NCBI RefSeq assembly: GCF_000712295.1
Contig: NZ_JMKI01000035.1
Coordinates: 5 to 64,004, forward strand
Direction: 5' to 3'
DNA length: 64,000 bases
From: Synergistes jonesii
Lineage (GTDB): Bacteria > Synergistota > Synergistia > Synergistales > Synergistaceae
Made by a program: the position numbers and the translations under genes. Under the pieces are notes generated by a model. That model was given only the letters and a program-made list of their open reading frames with translations. It had not been told where the DNA came from and made no database searches. Position 1 is the stretch's first letter, and each line of letters opens with the position of its first letter. Shown here piece by piece: positions 9,487 through 18,798 of the stretch.

Positions 9487-9523
9487 GATGAACTTTACCT
9501 CCTTGAGAAATGTGCGTAATAAA

Positions 9524-11539
9524 TTAATTGACGGAAGATTCTTCCTGAATTATCGAATACTGCGCTGAATTGCGGAGAGGTGTGAAATCGTGCCCCGTCG
9601 CGTTGTAAAACTTGCCGAAGAACTCGACGTACTGAAGCCTCAGCGAATGTATGAACGCGCCGAGCAGGTTCACAACGATGCTGAACGAATGCCCCAGGAC
9701 GAATATCAATATCGCGAGCGGTACGCCCACGTATTGAGTGCCGGAGACGAGGTTCGCAAGCAGGTTGATGACCATGCCGACGGCCGCCGAGCCGAGCCCG
9801 AGGGCGAGCAGACGGCTGTAGCTCAAAACGTCTCCGAGATAGCCTGTCACGTTGTAGAGGCTGAGCACGCCGGAGAAAAGTTTTCCTGCGATATTCTTCT
9901 TCTCCCTGCCCTGGGTCGCTACCAAGAGCAGAGCGCCGGCGCAGGCGAGAAGCTTCGACGGAAAGGCCAGCGGCGCCGGCAGGTAGCCCGCCGCCGAGCA
10001 GCCCGTGAGGACGAGCCCGAGCAGGAACATCATCCAGCCGCCCTGGTCAGCCGCCGCAGCGAGCTTATTGCCGCTCCTCCAGTTGTCGCAGAACGCTATC
10101 GCGAGGCCGAACATGACCTGTACGAAACCGAGGCCGAGCGAAATCATAAGCAGCGTCATCGGGTCGTTCATCGGGTCGAGCAGCTGGAGCTTCTTCGCGA
10201 CAGGCGCGAGGCCCTTGAGGAGCGGGAAAGCGGTGACGGAGTCGCCGAACCACGAGCCGGTCGCCGCGCCGAAGAGGACGGTGACGACCATGCCGACCGT
10301 CATCAGTATGAAGAATTTACGCAGAGTGGGCGACAGCCTGTGTTTGACAAGCATATATCCGAGGATGCCCGTAAGGACCAGGCCGTACCCCGCGTCGCCG
10401 AAGCACATGCCGAGGAAGAGGAAGAAGAAGGGCGCCATAAGCGACGTCGGATCAACCCCACCGTAGGTCGGCGTGCCGTACATGATCGTCAGAGGTTCGA
10501 CCGAGGACGACCACGCCGGGTTTTTAAGCAGGGTCGGCGGCTCTTCGCCCTCGCCCGGCTGAATCGTCGCGAACTCCGTATATTCGGAGTACTCGCTTAC
10601 CGCGTATTCGACTTTTTTCAGCTGCGAAGCGGGCAGCCAGAATTCCCAGATAAGAGTGTCGTCCGTAGGCTCGCCCGTCTCCATCGCTTCGAGCCTGTCA
10701 CGCAGTATCGACCAGTAATCGCCGTAGGTGCGCGCCATCGAAAGCCCTTCGTCCGAAGAGGATTTGAGGACTTCCAGCAGGCTCCTTTCCTTCGCTTCCA
10801 GCTCCGAGGCCTTTGACGATAGAGAGCTTATCTCTTCGGCAGCTGAGAGCTTGAAGTCCTTCGGTACCTCGACGCGCGAAGCTGAGAATTGCGCCGCGAT
10901 CTGCTGAAGCTTATCGAAATCGTTCCTGCGGCACAGCAGCGCAAAAATTTCGGAAGCGTCCTTTCCTCCCGGCGGTATGCGCTGGAATTCGGACATTTCG
11001 CCGAGCTCCTTTTCGACGCCGGATGCGAAAGCGTCCGCCTCCGCGGCGGGGAGCGAATAAATTATCCCCGCGATCCCCTCGGTGCCTGCCGTGAAAAATT
11101 CAAGCGGGTATTTGACGCGCCCGAGCAACTCGGCCTGCGCGGCAAGCCCTCTTAAACGAGAAATCTCCGAGCGCGTCTCCGTGAGTCCGCGCTCCGTCTC
11201 CCTCATTTTCGAGGCGAAAGAAGTGAATCGTTTTTCGTCGGCAAGAACAGCGAGACGTTTGAGCGAAATGGCGGGAAGATCTCCTAACGCCTTAGCGAAA
11301 GAGCCCTCTTTTTTGGTTTCGTACGGTTCGAGAAGACGCTGGACGAACTTGGCGTCGCTCATCAGCTCGTCGATATGGCGGCGCTTTACGCGCAAAGCCG
11401 TCATCGCTGCGCCGCTTTTCGCTTCGCCTTCATTTTTTACGAACTCGCAGCACCCCAAAGATTGAAGTTTCGCCGCAAGTTCATTCGCTACGGCCCTATG
11501 GACGGCCATACGCGCCTTACACATCTCAGCGAGAGCCAT
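9524..11539 (-). CDS. ntpI: V-type ATP synthase subunit I (stator a-subunit)
   Basis: A 671-residue protein with an N-terminal cytoplasmic half (about 1-350, helical, binding the peripheral stalks) and a C-terminal membrane half with about eight hydrophobic helices. The Arg in the segment DVLSYSRLLALGLG matches the essential Arg that faces the ring carboxylate in this family. The protein provides the ion half-channels. The start at 11539 overlaps the end of the G/H subunit by 14 bases, indicating tight coupling of stator synthesis. Confidence 0.95.
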   Translation of the reverse strand: MALAEMCKARMAVHRAVANELAAKLQSLGCCEFVKNEGEAKSGAAMTALRVKRRHIDELMSDAKFVQRLLEPYETKKEGSFAKALGDLPAISLKRLAVLADEKRFTSFASKMRETERGLTETRSEISRLRGLAAQAELLGRVKYPLEFFTAGTEGIAGIIYSLPAAEADAFASGVEKELGEMSEFQRIPPGGKDASEIFALLCRRNDFDKLQQIAAQFSASRVEVPKDFKLSAAEEISSLSSKASELEAKERSLLEVLKSSSDEGLSMARTYGDYWSILRDRLEAMETGEPTDDTLIWEFWLPASQLKKVEYAVSEYSEYTEFATIQPGEGEEPPTLLKNPAWSSSVEPLTIMYGTPTYGGVDPTSLMAPFFFLFLGMCFGDAGYGLVLTGILGYMLVKHRLSPTLRKFFILMTVGMVVTVLFGAATGSWFGDSVTAFPLLKGLAPVAKKLQLLDPMNDPMTLLMISLGLGFVQVMFGLAIAFCDNWRSGNKLAAAADQGGWMMFLLGLVLTGCSAAGYLPAPLAFPSKLLACAGALLLVATQGREKKNIAGKLFSGVLSLYNVTGYLGDVLSYSRLLALGLGSAAVGMVINLLANLVSGTQYVGVPLAILIFVLGHSFSIVVNLLGAFIHSLRLQYVEFFGKFYNATGHDFTPLRNSAQYSIIQEESSVN

Positions 11540-11855
11540 AAGCCGCCATCACCTCACTAACAAGCCAATCTGCAACTTTTGCCGTTTCATTTTTCTTACT
11601 TTCATAGAATGCTTTTGCGTCGGCCTCGCCCTTCGCCGTCATCTCGGCGGCTTTGGCTTCGGCTTCCTTTTCAGCGGCCGCGACTCTTTCGCGCCACTGC
11701 CTGTGGCACCGCTGCCTCGTGCTCTTGACAGACTGTTCGGCCTCGGCGCGCGCCGAGGCTACGAGTCTCGCAGCTTCGGCCTTTGCTTCGGAAATCATAT
11801 TCTTTGCAATATCTTCCTGATCTCTTATTTCCTGCGCAAGGTTCTCTGCCAACAA
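11526..11855 (-). CDS. V-type ATP synthase subunit G/H (peripheral stalk), first gene of operon
   Basis: A small, highly charged, helical protein (AEAARLVASARAEAEQSV and similar Ala/Glu/Lys runs) that would form the stator coiled coil with subunit E. The frame is open up to 11945, but that upstream start overlaps the -35 element of the operon promoter and cannot be transcribed. The probable start is one of two adjacent TTG codons (11855 or 11852), just after GAGAGGGGGTGA. This gives about 108-109 residues beginning LLAENLAQEI, the usual length. It overlaps subunit I. Confidence 0.85.
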   Translation of the reverse strand: MLAENLAQEIRDQEDIAKNMISEAKAEAARLVASARAEAEQSVKSTRQRCHRQWRERVAAAEKEAEAKAAEMTAKGEADAKAFYESKKNETAKVADWLVSEVMAAYGSR

Positions 11856-11916
11856 GCTCACCCCCTCTCGATCGCCCTCGATAAAAATCATAATATTACC
11901 CATCTTACAAGAAGTG

Positions 11917-11945
11917 ATTTTAACCGCAACTTTAAATTGCGTCAA
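11917..11945 (-). promoter_or_regulatory. Sigma-70-type promoter of the V-ATPase operon
   Basis: On the minus strand, TTGACG (11940-11945) and TAAAAT (11917-11922) are separated by exactly 17 bases. Transcription would begin near 11910, giving a leader of about 55 bases before the TTG start of subunit G/H. No second promoter of this quality was seen inside the operon, which supports one nine-gene transcript. Confidence 0.75.
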
Positions 11946-12284
11946 TTTTCACACATCACCAAAAAATATCATGAAACAAGCAACAAGCGCTATTATTTTT
12001 AACTTTTGCAGTCGTTCGGGGGAAATAAATAGGTAATTAAAAGTAGTCAGCGCAATTCGTTCATTGCTCGCTTTTGCACGTCGAAAACACGCATTTACTT
12101 ATGATTTTATTTAAAAAAGCATGAAAATCCCGGCCTTTAAATATCGTGCGACATTTCCGGACGAATACGCGGCCGCCGCTTTTTGTTGTTCAAAGCAATG
12201 AACGGCTGCATATCCGCTTGCATCGCATCGCCGAAATATGGGCCGCAAATTTTTATTTTTTATTCCAACGAATAAAATAAATAT
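11946..12284. other. Intergenic region between V-ATPase operon and addA
   Basis: No gene is seen. Near 12250-12285, downstream of addA on the minus strand, an AT-rich hairpin (TTTTATTC...GAATAAAA) followed by A/T-rich sequence may act as a weak terminator. The remainder is AT-rich spacer. Confidence 0.4.
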
Positions 12285-15200
12285 TTAATCATCCTTGCCC
12301 GATGTGCGCGCGGCGCACTCTCTTCTCCACGGGCATTCGCCGCACCTCTCGACCGCGCCGGCAAAGCTCCCGGAGAGCGCCGTGACGGCCGCGGCTTCGA
12401 TCGCCTCCGCTATCGCCGAAAAATCTTCTTCGCTATATGCGCGCGGCTCTCTTACGCGCTCAGGCGAACGCAGGTAGATTATCGCGGAGTCGATGGGCGC
12501 CGCGCCGCTATTTTTTTTCTGATTCTTATGCAGCGCGTAGGCGTAGAATTCGAGCTGCCGCTCGTAGTACCACGAGGGAGAATATTTTTCGGCCGACGTC
12601 TTCCAGTCTCTGAGGTGCAGCCCGGATTGGTCCTGCCAGAATACGTCCGTCGAGCCCACGAGCAGCGTACCCCTGTCGGGCACGCGAAAGCGCGTTTCGC
12701 GCATCAGCGGGCGCGCGCCGTCGGCGGCGAGCGCGGCGAATTTCGCGCACTCCGCGCTCCGCGAATATTCCGTTAAAAGCTCGCGCGCTTCGCGCCGCTT
12801 GGCGTCGTCGGCAAACTCTCCGCGAAGCTCCGCCGGCAGGCGGCGCGACACCCGTTCGAACAGCGGATCGTCTTTTTGAAGCGGCAGCCAGCCGGCGAGG
12901 CTCGCGGCGTCAAAGTCCCAGCGCGCGAGCAGCCAGTGGGATAGGGAGCCGAACTCCGAACCGCCCCCGTCGCCGCCTTTGACGAGCCAGTTCGCCGCGC
13001 GCCCCTGTCTGTAAACGGTGCGGTAGGCGGCGGGGCACCACGAGAGCAGCGCGTAGGCGGACGCGGATATCCGTCCAAGCTTCGCGGGGACTTCCTCGGC
13101 GAGTTCCATCGGCTCCGCGGCGGGGCGCGCGGGTAGGCCGGCGGAGTTTTTTCTTTCCCGTACATCGCAGGTCAGCAGCGTCGCATCTTCTCTGCCGCTT
13201 TCGAGCAGGCGCAGCATTATCGAATCTTTGCCGCCGAAGCTTCCGCCTTTTCTTTTTTTATAAGCGCCGCACAGTATCAATTCGTCTGCGGCGCGCGTGA
13301 AGCCGACGTACCAGAGGCGCTTGCGCTCGGCTTTTTCTTCTTCCGCCTCGCGGCTCTCCTCCCACAGCGCGGCCGTATAGAGCTCCTCGCCCTCTTTCGA
13401 CGCGAAGTGCGGAGAGAGCTTCGCCGTCACGCCGTACCTCTTCGAGACATAAAGGGGGCCTACGCCCGCGCCTCTCTTTCCCTCTCTGTAAACGAGCGCC
13501 GTTATCGGGAACTCGAGTCCTTTCGACGCGTGGACCGTCATCACGCGCACCGCGTCGGCGGATTCGTCGGCGACGTCGGGCTCCTCCTTGGCGCCCTGCG
13601 TCGAGAGCTCAGACAGAAGATATTCCGCGCAGCCCTTCAGCGAGCACCCCTCCGATTTTTCGTACTCCTCCGCGACGTCGGCGAGATGCGAAATGTTCGC
13701 GCAGACGCGGCGCCTGCGCGTGCCGTCGTAGCTTTCGAGGAAGAAAGGCCTTTTCATCAGTTCGCGTATCGCCGCCGAAACGCCCGAGAAGTGCGCTCTC
13801 CTGCGCAGCCTGTCGACGCGCTCCGAGAGGGCCGGATTCTTTTCCCGCAAAAGGCGCGAAAGAGGTATCGGCATCCCCCTCTCCCTCATTTCGAACGCGC
13901 TTTGCAAAAGCCGCCCAGCTTCCTCGGAAGAAAGGCCTGATAAGGGGGAGGCCAGCCATCCGGCTAAATAGAGCGGTTCCTCCGGGGCGGAGAGCAGGGA
14001 GACAAAGTTCACTAGGTCGCCGGTCTCGCCGCGCGCGAAATATTTTTTCGAAGTCGAAAGAAGATACGGAAGGCCGAGCGAGTCGAAAGCCCTTTCGAGC
14101 ATGTCGTATTCGGCTCGCGAGGGCACGAGCACGGCAAAGTCTTTCCAGTCGGCGGCGCGGAAGGCTCCCTTTCCTCCGTCGGGGTTGTACGCCTCCTTGT
14201 CCCATATCTGTTTTTTTTCGGCGTGAGCCTTCATTATCTCGCGTCCGAGCGCGGCGTAGAGGCGCAGACGCAGATCGGCCGCCTTCACATCCGATTCCTC
14301 TTCGCCGGAGAGTGCGCACAGCAGCCTGAGATACGGCCCGCCGGCCTTTTCGTTCCTGCGGTCCGTGAAAACTTCGTCGTCAGGCGGCAGCAGGCGCTCG
14401 TAAATAATTTCGGGATCTCCCTCCCAGATATTTTCAAAGACGTCGTTGAACTTTTCGAGCAGCCCGCTCGACGTCCTGAAATTCCTGTCGAGGGAAACGT
14501 ATTTGCAGCACCCCTCAGCCCCTTCGACCTGCGCCTTTTTTATGTATTTGCGGAAAAGCATCAGGTCCGCGTGGCGGAAGCGGTAGATGGACTGCTTCTG
14601 GTCTCCTACGATAAAAAGCGTGTTGTGAAAATCGCTTTCGGCGTCCGGCGCCGTCCACATGGCTTCGACCAGCTCGTCCTGCAACGGGTCGGTGTCCTGG
14701 AATTCGTCTATCATGATATGTTTGAATCTGCGCTTATAGGCGGGGGACGATTCAAGCACATCGCGTGCGCAGCGTATGAGGTCGGATAGCGAAAGCATGC
14801 TCTCGCGGCGGCGGAACTCGTCCCAGGCGGCCCAGCCGAGCGCGCAGATTTCGCAGAGCGTTCCGTTCACCTTTTTTTCGCCCTTCGACGGCGCTTTCAT
14901 CATCAAAAGCGCCCTTCTTTTCTCGTCGCGCCACTCGGAGAGGGCGCATCCGAGCCCGGCCTCTATCGCGCCCTTTATTTCGCGCGACATGTTCAGATTG
15001 GAAAGAGGGCCGGAAATGAGCTCCGCGAGGAACTCTTCGGCGCTCTCGACGCTTGCCGCCGCGCCCTTCCAGCGTTCGACGAAGGCTTCGAATTTTTCCT
15101 TCGTCTTCGAGGGCTTTTTGCCGCCGGCGGTAAATTCGGGGGTAGAAAGTATCGCGGGAAAAACCGCCTCTTTCCACAGCCTGAATATTTCGGGGCAGCT

Positions 15201-15899
15201 CTTTTTCAAAGAGGCCACATCGTCGAGCAGCGCCGCGTCGTCGTGCCGCCAGAGGCTTCCCGGCGTCTGCCCAGCGCAGTAAAGCTTTTCCGCACAGCTT
15301 TCGGACGCCTCGGCTATCGCGCGCGGGCCGTAAGCGTTCAGCAGCTCCGTGAGATCGGGCGAGGAAAGCAGCGCGGCCGCACGCGCTCTCCACTCCTCCG
15401 GCAGCATCGCCGCTATCTTTTCCGCGTCGAGCGCCGAGAGCGCCCTCTCGTATTCCTTCCACCATATATCGGCCTTCGCCTCCGGCATGATCGACGCGGC
15501 GGGGTCGACGTCGAGCTCAAGTCCCGATTCCCTGATCATCTTCATCGCGAAGGAGTGGATCGTCGAAATGTACGCGTCATCCATCGAATCTATCGCAGAC
15601 TGAAGGTGTGCGAGCTCCTTCGGAAACGCCGAACGCCATTTGACGAGCGTATTTTTTATGCGGTCGCGCATTTCGCCGGCCGCCTTCTTCGTAAAGGTCA
15701 GCACGAGTATTTCGCCGGCGCGGCATTCGGGGTCGGAGGCGAGCAGCCAAGCGAAGCGCTGGGCGAGCGTCTGAGTCTTTCCCGTTCCGGCTCCGGCGCT
15801 CACGACCGTGAGGTACTTGTCGCTCTTGAGCGCGTCTATCTGCGCCTCAGTGCCATTTATCAGCGAATGCCACGCGGGGGCGCCATTTTCTTTACTCAT
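12285..15899 (-). CDS. addA: ATP-dependent helicase/nuclease AddA-like subunit
   Basis: A 1204-residue UvrD/Rep-type superfamily-1 helicase fused to a RecB-type PD-(D/E)XK nuclease. Walker A is AGAGTGKTQ at about residue 36. The Walker B/motif II is DEFQDTD at about 400. Helicase motifs VMTVHASKGLEFP and LWYVGFTRAADELILC follow, and the nuclease core is LRDWKTS at about 1097 with QLEFYAYAL after it. With AddB it processes double-strand breaks for recombination. A CxxCxxxxxC cluster (CGECPWRREC) at the C-terminus and a Cys before the nuclease domain (SWCPAAY) resemble the iron-sulfur staple normally described for AddB. The gene overlaps addB by 8 bases. Confidence 0.9.
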   Translation of the reverse strand: MSKENGAPAWHSLINGTEAQIDALKSDKYLTVVSAGAGTGKTQTLAQRFAWLLASDPECRAGEILVLTFTKKAAGEMRDRIKNTLVKWRSAFPKELAHLQSAIDSMDDAYISTIHSFAMKMIRESGLELDVDPAASIMPEAKADIWWKEYERALSALDAEKIAAMLPEEWRARAAALLSSPDLTELLNAYGPRAIAEASESCAEKLYCAGQTPGSLWRHDDAALLDDVASLKKSCPEIFRLWKEAVFPAILSTPEFTAGGKKPSKTKEKFEAFVERWKGAAASVESAEEFLAELISGPLSNLNMSREIKGAIEAGLGCALSEWRDEKRRALLMMKAPSKGEKKVNGTLCEICALGWAAWDEFRRRESMLSLSDLIRCARDVLESSPAYKRRFKHIMIDEFQDTDPLQDELVEAMWTAPDAESDFHNTLFIVGDQKQSIYRFRHADLMLFRKYIKKAQVEGAEGCCKYVSLDRNFRTSSGLLEKFNDVFENIWEGDPEIIYERLLPPDDEVFTDRRNEKAGGPYLRLLCALSGEEESDVKAADLRLRLYAALGREIMKAHAEKKQIWDKEAYNPDGGKGAFRAADWKDFAVLVPSRAEYDMLERAFDSLGLPYLLSTSKKYFARGETGDLVNFVSLLSAPEEPLYLAGWLASPLSGLSSEEAGRLLQSAFEMRERGMPIPLSRLLREKNPALSERVDRLRRRAHFSGVSAAIRELMKRPFFLESYDGTRRRRVCANISHLADVAEEYEKSEGCSLKGCAEYLLSELSTQGAKEEPDVADESADAVRVMTVHASKGLEFPITALVYREGKRGAGVGPLYVSKRYGVTAKLSPHFASKEGEELYTAALWEESREAEEEKAERKRLWYVGFTRAADELILCGAYKKRKGGSFGGKDSIMLRLLESGREDATLLTCDVRERKNSAGLPARPAAEPMELAEEVPAKLGRISASAYALLSWCPAAYRTVYRQGRAANWLVKGGDGGGSEFGSLSHWLLARWDFDAASLAGWLPLQKDDPLFERVSRRLPAELRGEFADDAKRREARELLTEYSRSAECAKFAALAADGARPLMRETRFRVPDRGTLLVGSTDVFWQDQSGLHLRDWKTSAEKYSPSWYYERQLEFYAYALHKNQKKNSGAAPIDSAIIYLRSPERVREPRAYSEEDFSAIAEAIEAAAVTALSGSFAGAVERCGECPWRRECAARTSGKDD

Positions 15900-18798
15900 C
15901 GCTCCCCTCCTCCTCTTCCTTCACTAAATACCACGGCAGATCGCGCTTGCGGCAGAGAGTGAAATACCGGCAATTTTTACAGAGAGCCGAATCAGAGTTG
16001 TAGCTCGGCTCGTAAACGCCCCTTTTGACCGCGCCGGCCATTTCGGACATCGAGGCCGTCGCTTCCTCCATGCGCTCCTCCGGGCACTTGCGCGACCTTT
16101 TAGTGCCCTGCACATCGTAAGCGCCGAAAATTTCGCCGCTGAAATATCCCGAAAGGGTGCAGTCGCTCTGTCCGAACCACCCGAGCCCGAGAATATCGAT
16201 CCCCGCTGCGTTCAGGATAACGCCATAGGCGGGGACCTGAAGCTCCGGCATATGTGGGTAGCTCTTCCCGAGCTTGTAATCCATAACGACGGCGCCATTT
16301 TCGTAAAAGTCGACCCTGTCCGCCTTCGCTCTGAAAATCACGCCGTCGACTTCAAAATCGTCGAGCTTGTATTCGCTTTTGACTTCGAGCCTTCCGAACC
16401 GCGGGATGCGCGCCTCTATTTCGTCCTGCAAAGCTGCGAGGTCTAAAATCTGCCGCATCAGGCTCTTTTCAAAGCGCGCGAGGCGCCTGTCCGCGTCGAG
16501 CGCGGGGTAAGATTCCGCTTTTAGGCGCGTCCAGCTCTCCGCCGCGCAGCCGCGAAGGGAAAGCTCCGGATTTTTCTTCTTTCCGCCGAAAGCCTCCTCC
16601 CACACCCTGTGGGAGAGCGTCCCAGCGGCAAGCGGGTCGTATAGCTCCGCGCCGGGGACTTCGAGGCGCAGATGTCTTTCGCACCAGTAAAGATACGGGC
16701 AGGCGCGCCAGAGGTCGAGATCGCTCACGCGCACGATCGGCTTTTCGCCTGTCGGCGTTGCGACGCCGACAGGTTTGACGAATTCCGCACCGCGCTCACA
16801 GCGCGAGCCCGAGACCTCCGCGCCCAGGAAGCGCGGCCTTTCGCCGTCCGGAAGGGCATCCTGGGTGCCGAAGCGCGCCGAAGCGGCAAGGCGCCACTTC
16901 CTGCCGCAGCCCGGCCTCTCTTTGAGCATCGAAAGTACGAACTGCGAATCCGGCGCCTGCTCGCGAGACTCGTCGTAAAGCGCGCGGCAAAAGACGACTC
17001 CCTCCCGCCCCGTCGCGGCGAGACGGCGGAATATCGCCTCGCGGCGCTCGCGTTCCTCGCGTATTTCAGGCAGATGCGGCGCGCCCTTCTCCCTTTCAGG
17101 CTCGCCCTTCAACTGAGCCGCGTTGAACTTCGACTTATATTCGTTGCGCAACAGCATCGACTCGCGCATGACGCCCGGCCAGCTGTTCCCGTCGGCCCCC
17201 ATTACGAACCAGTACTTATGTTCCGTGAGCGTCGGCGGCATCCCGGCGTAAAGCGTCAGCGAACGGCGCTGCGGCAGCTGTATCGGCAGCGTCGCGGCAG
17301 CCGCCCAGTCGTCGACGAAGGCGGCCGCTTCCGCTCCGCAAAGAGATATATCGGCCGCCGGGCCGATATACTTCGCGGCGTCGTCAAGATTTCGAATCTT
17401 CTTCTCCAGCTCGTGCAGCGCGTAAGAGACGTCGCGGACGCCGCCGTCGAGCCCGCTTTCGTCGGCCGCGACGCGCGACGCGGCCTCGACGACGCGGCAC
17501 TTCTCCAGAAAATCACGCCAGATGGAAAGGACGTCCGACGGTCTGTGCCTCTTTTTATCACCGTAAAGATCATCGCAGAGCACGCATATCTCTTCGAAGC
17601 GCGCTCTGTCCTCTCCGCTCAGAGCCGCGCGCCAGCCTTTGCGCCCCTCCGGCAGTAGAGAGGAGGGGCAGCGCGCGCCGAGCGTTTTGCCGTCCACGCT
17701 CGAAAAAAGCAGCGGGTTCGCGAGCAGTATAGACGTGTTGTAACTGTCGAAGCCGGAGGCGCAGGCGCGCCATATCATCCCCGGCAGCTCGCCTGCCAGC
17801 GTTTCGGCGACTGTGCCGCGCACCCTGACGTTGTAAGCGATCTTATAGCGCGACAGCGCGTACTCCATCAGCGCAAGCCATCTTGCCGGTGCCGAAATCC
17901 CTATCTCGCCGTAATTGTCGAGCTCTCCGAGTGCCGTCAGAACGCCTTCGCCCTTCGCCCACAGCGCTATCTCGCGCGCCGCCGACTCGGCTTCCAGGCC
18001 GTCGGAGCCCGCTTCGAGCCTGACGACGGGGACGTCCCATTCCGGGCGCTGCGAATATTCGCTGTCAAGCTGCCTTATGCCGTCGTAAAAATCGTCCAGC
18101 CCGGTCTCCGGCTGAAACATAGCAAGCTCCGCGGCCTCGGCGAGAGCCTTGACGAATTTGAGTTGAGCGCCGTTGAAGGAGAGGAAGCCGGCGAAAATAA
18201 ATTTTTTGCTTTTGACGAAATCAAGGACGAGAGAATTATTCAGCTCTTCGCGCGCAAGCGTGGGAATCTGCGCCGCGTCGGCTAAATCGTATTCTCTGAG
18301 ATAATCCACATATCTTTCGTAAAGAGAGAGCAGGATGTCCTCCGGGCGCGACGCGTCCGGCTCCTCTTCGCCGAAGAGCGACGACTTGAGGCGCTCCGGC
18401 GAAACCTCCTCCGAGAGCAGATCCTTGATATTTTCTCCGAGCAGGGAGACGAAACCGCGGTGGCGCAGCCCGGGCGCTACGGAGGCGCCGGCCGCTTCGC
18501 GCTCCGCGATATATTTTTCAAGAAGATGCCTGAGAATCAAATGATGGTCTGGCGGGTCGATGATCCGAACGCGGGAGCCCGTGATATGGGAAAATTCGCC
18601 GAGCAGGTCGCCGAGCGTCCAGACCGTCGGGCGCGCGCCGAAAAATGGTTCGTCGCCGCAGATGAGATCGCTCAAAGCGTCTCGGTCGAGCCCCGACGGG
18701 ACGACGAACGCCGCGTCCGTTTTGTACTCGTCGTAAAAAGCGCGCAGTTCCTTCGCCCTATCGGAAATATTATAATAGGCAGCGACTGTCAAAGGCAC
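15892..18798 (-). CDS. addB: AddB-like nuclease subunit with Fe-S staple
   Basis: This 968-residue partner of AddA has an inactive helicase-like N-terminal region and a C-terminal PD-(D/E)XK nuclease (VVMDYKLGK at about residue 839, then ELQVPAYGVIL). Four Cys residues frame the nuclease, one in ACPYLYWC (about 700) and three in LCKNCRYFTLC (about 939), the pattern of the [4Fe-4S] staple of Bacillus AddB. In the family, this subunit recognises Chi and cuts the 5' strand. It lies first in a two-gene operon. No P-loop typical of an active helicase is seen at its N-terminus. Confidence 0.85.
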   Translation of the reverse strand: MPLTVAAYYNISDRAKELRAFYDEYKTDAAFVVPSGLDRDALSDLICGDEPFFGARPTVWTLGDLLGEFSHITGSRVRIIDPPDHHLILRHLLEKYIAEREAAGASVAPGLRHRGFVSLLGENIKDLLSEEVSPERLKSSLFGEEEPDASRPEDILLSLYERYVDYLREYDLADAAQIPTLAREELNNSLVLDFVKSKKFIFAGFLSFNGAQLKFVKALAEAAELAMFQPETGLDDFYDGIRQLDSEYSQRPEWDVPVVRLEAGSDGLEAESAAREIALWAKGEGVLTALGELDNYGEIGISAPARWLALMEYALSRYKIAYNVRVRGTVAETLAGELPGMIWRACASGFDSYNTSILLANPLLFSSVDGKTLGARCPSSLLPEGRKGWRAALSGEDRARFEEICVLCDDLYGDKKRHRPSDVLSIWRDFLEKCRVVEAASRVAADESGLDGGVRDVSYALHELEKKIRNLDDAAKYIGPAADISLCGAEAAAFVDDWAAAATLPIQLPQRRSLTLYAGMPPTLTEHKYWFVMGADGNSWPGVMRESMLLRNEYKSKFNAAQLKGEPEREKGAPHLPEIREERERREAIFRRLAATGREGVVFCRALYDESREQAPDSQFVLSMLKERPGCGRKWRLAASARFGTQDALPDGERPRFLGAEVSGSRCERGAEFVKPVGVATPTGEKPIVRVSDLDLWRACPYLYWCERHLRLEVPGAELYDPLAAGTLSHRVWEEAFGGKKKNPELSLRGCAAESWTRLKAESYPALDADRRLARFEKSLMRQILDLAALQDEIEARIPRFGRLEVKSEYKLDDFEVDGVIFRAKADRVDFYENGAVVMDYKLGKSYPHMPELQVPAYGVILNAAGIDILGLGWFGQSDCTLSGYFSGEIFGAYDVQGTKRSRKCPEERMEEATASMSEMAGAVKRGVYEPSYNSDSALCKNCRYFTLCRKRDLPWYLVKEEEEGSDE

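Noticed and set aside
11526-11945. 139-residue version of the V-ATPase G/H subunit starting at 11945
   Set aside because: Its 5' part overlaps the promoter and does not resemble the family. The TTG starts at 11855/11852 fit better.
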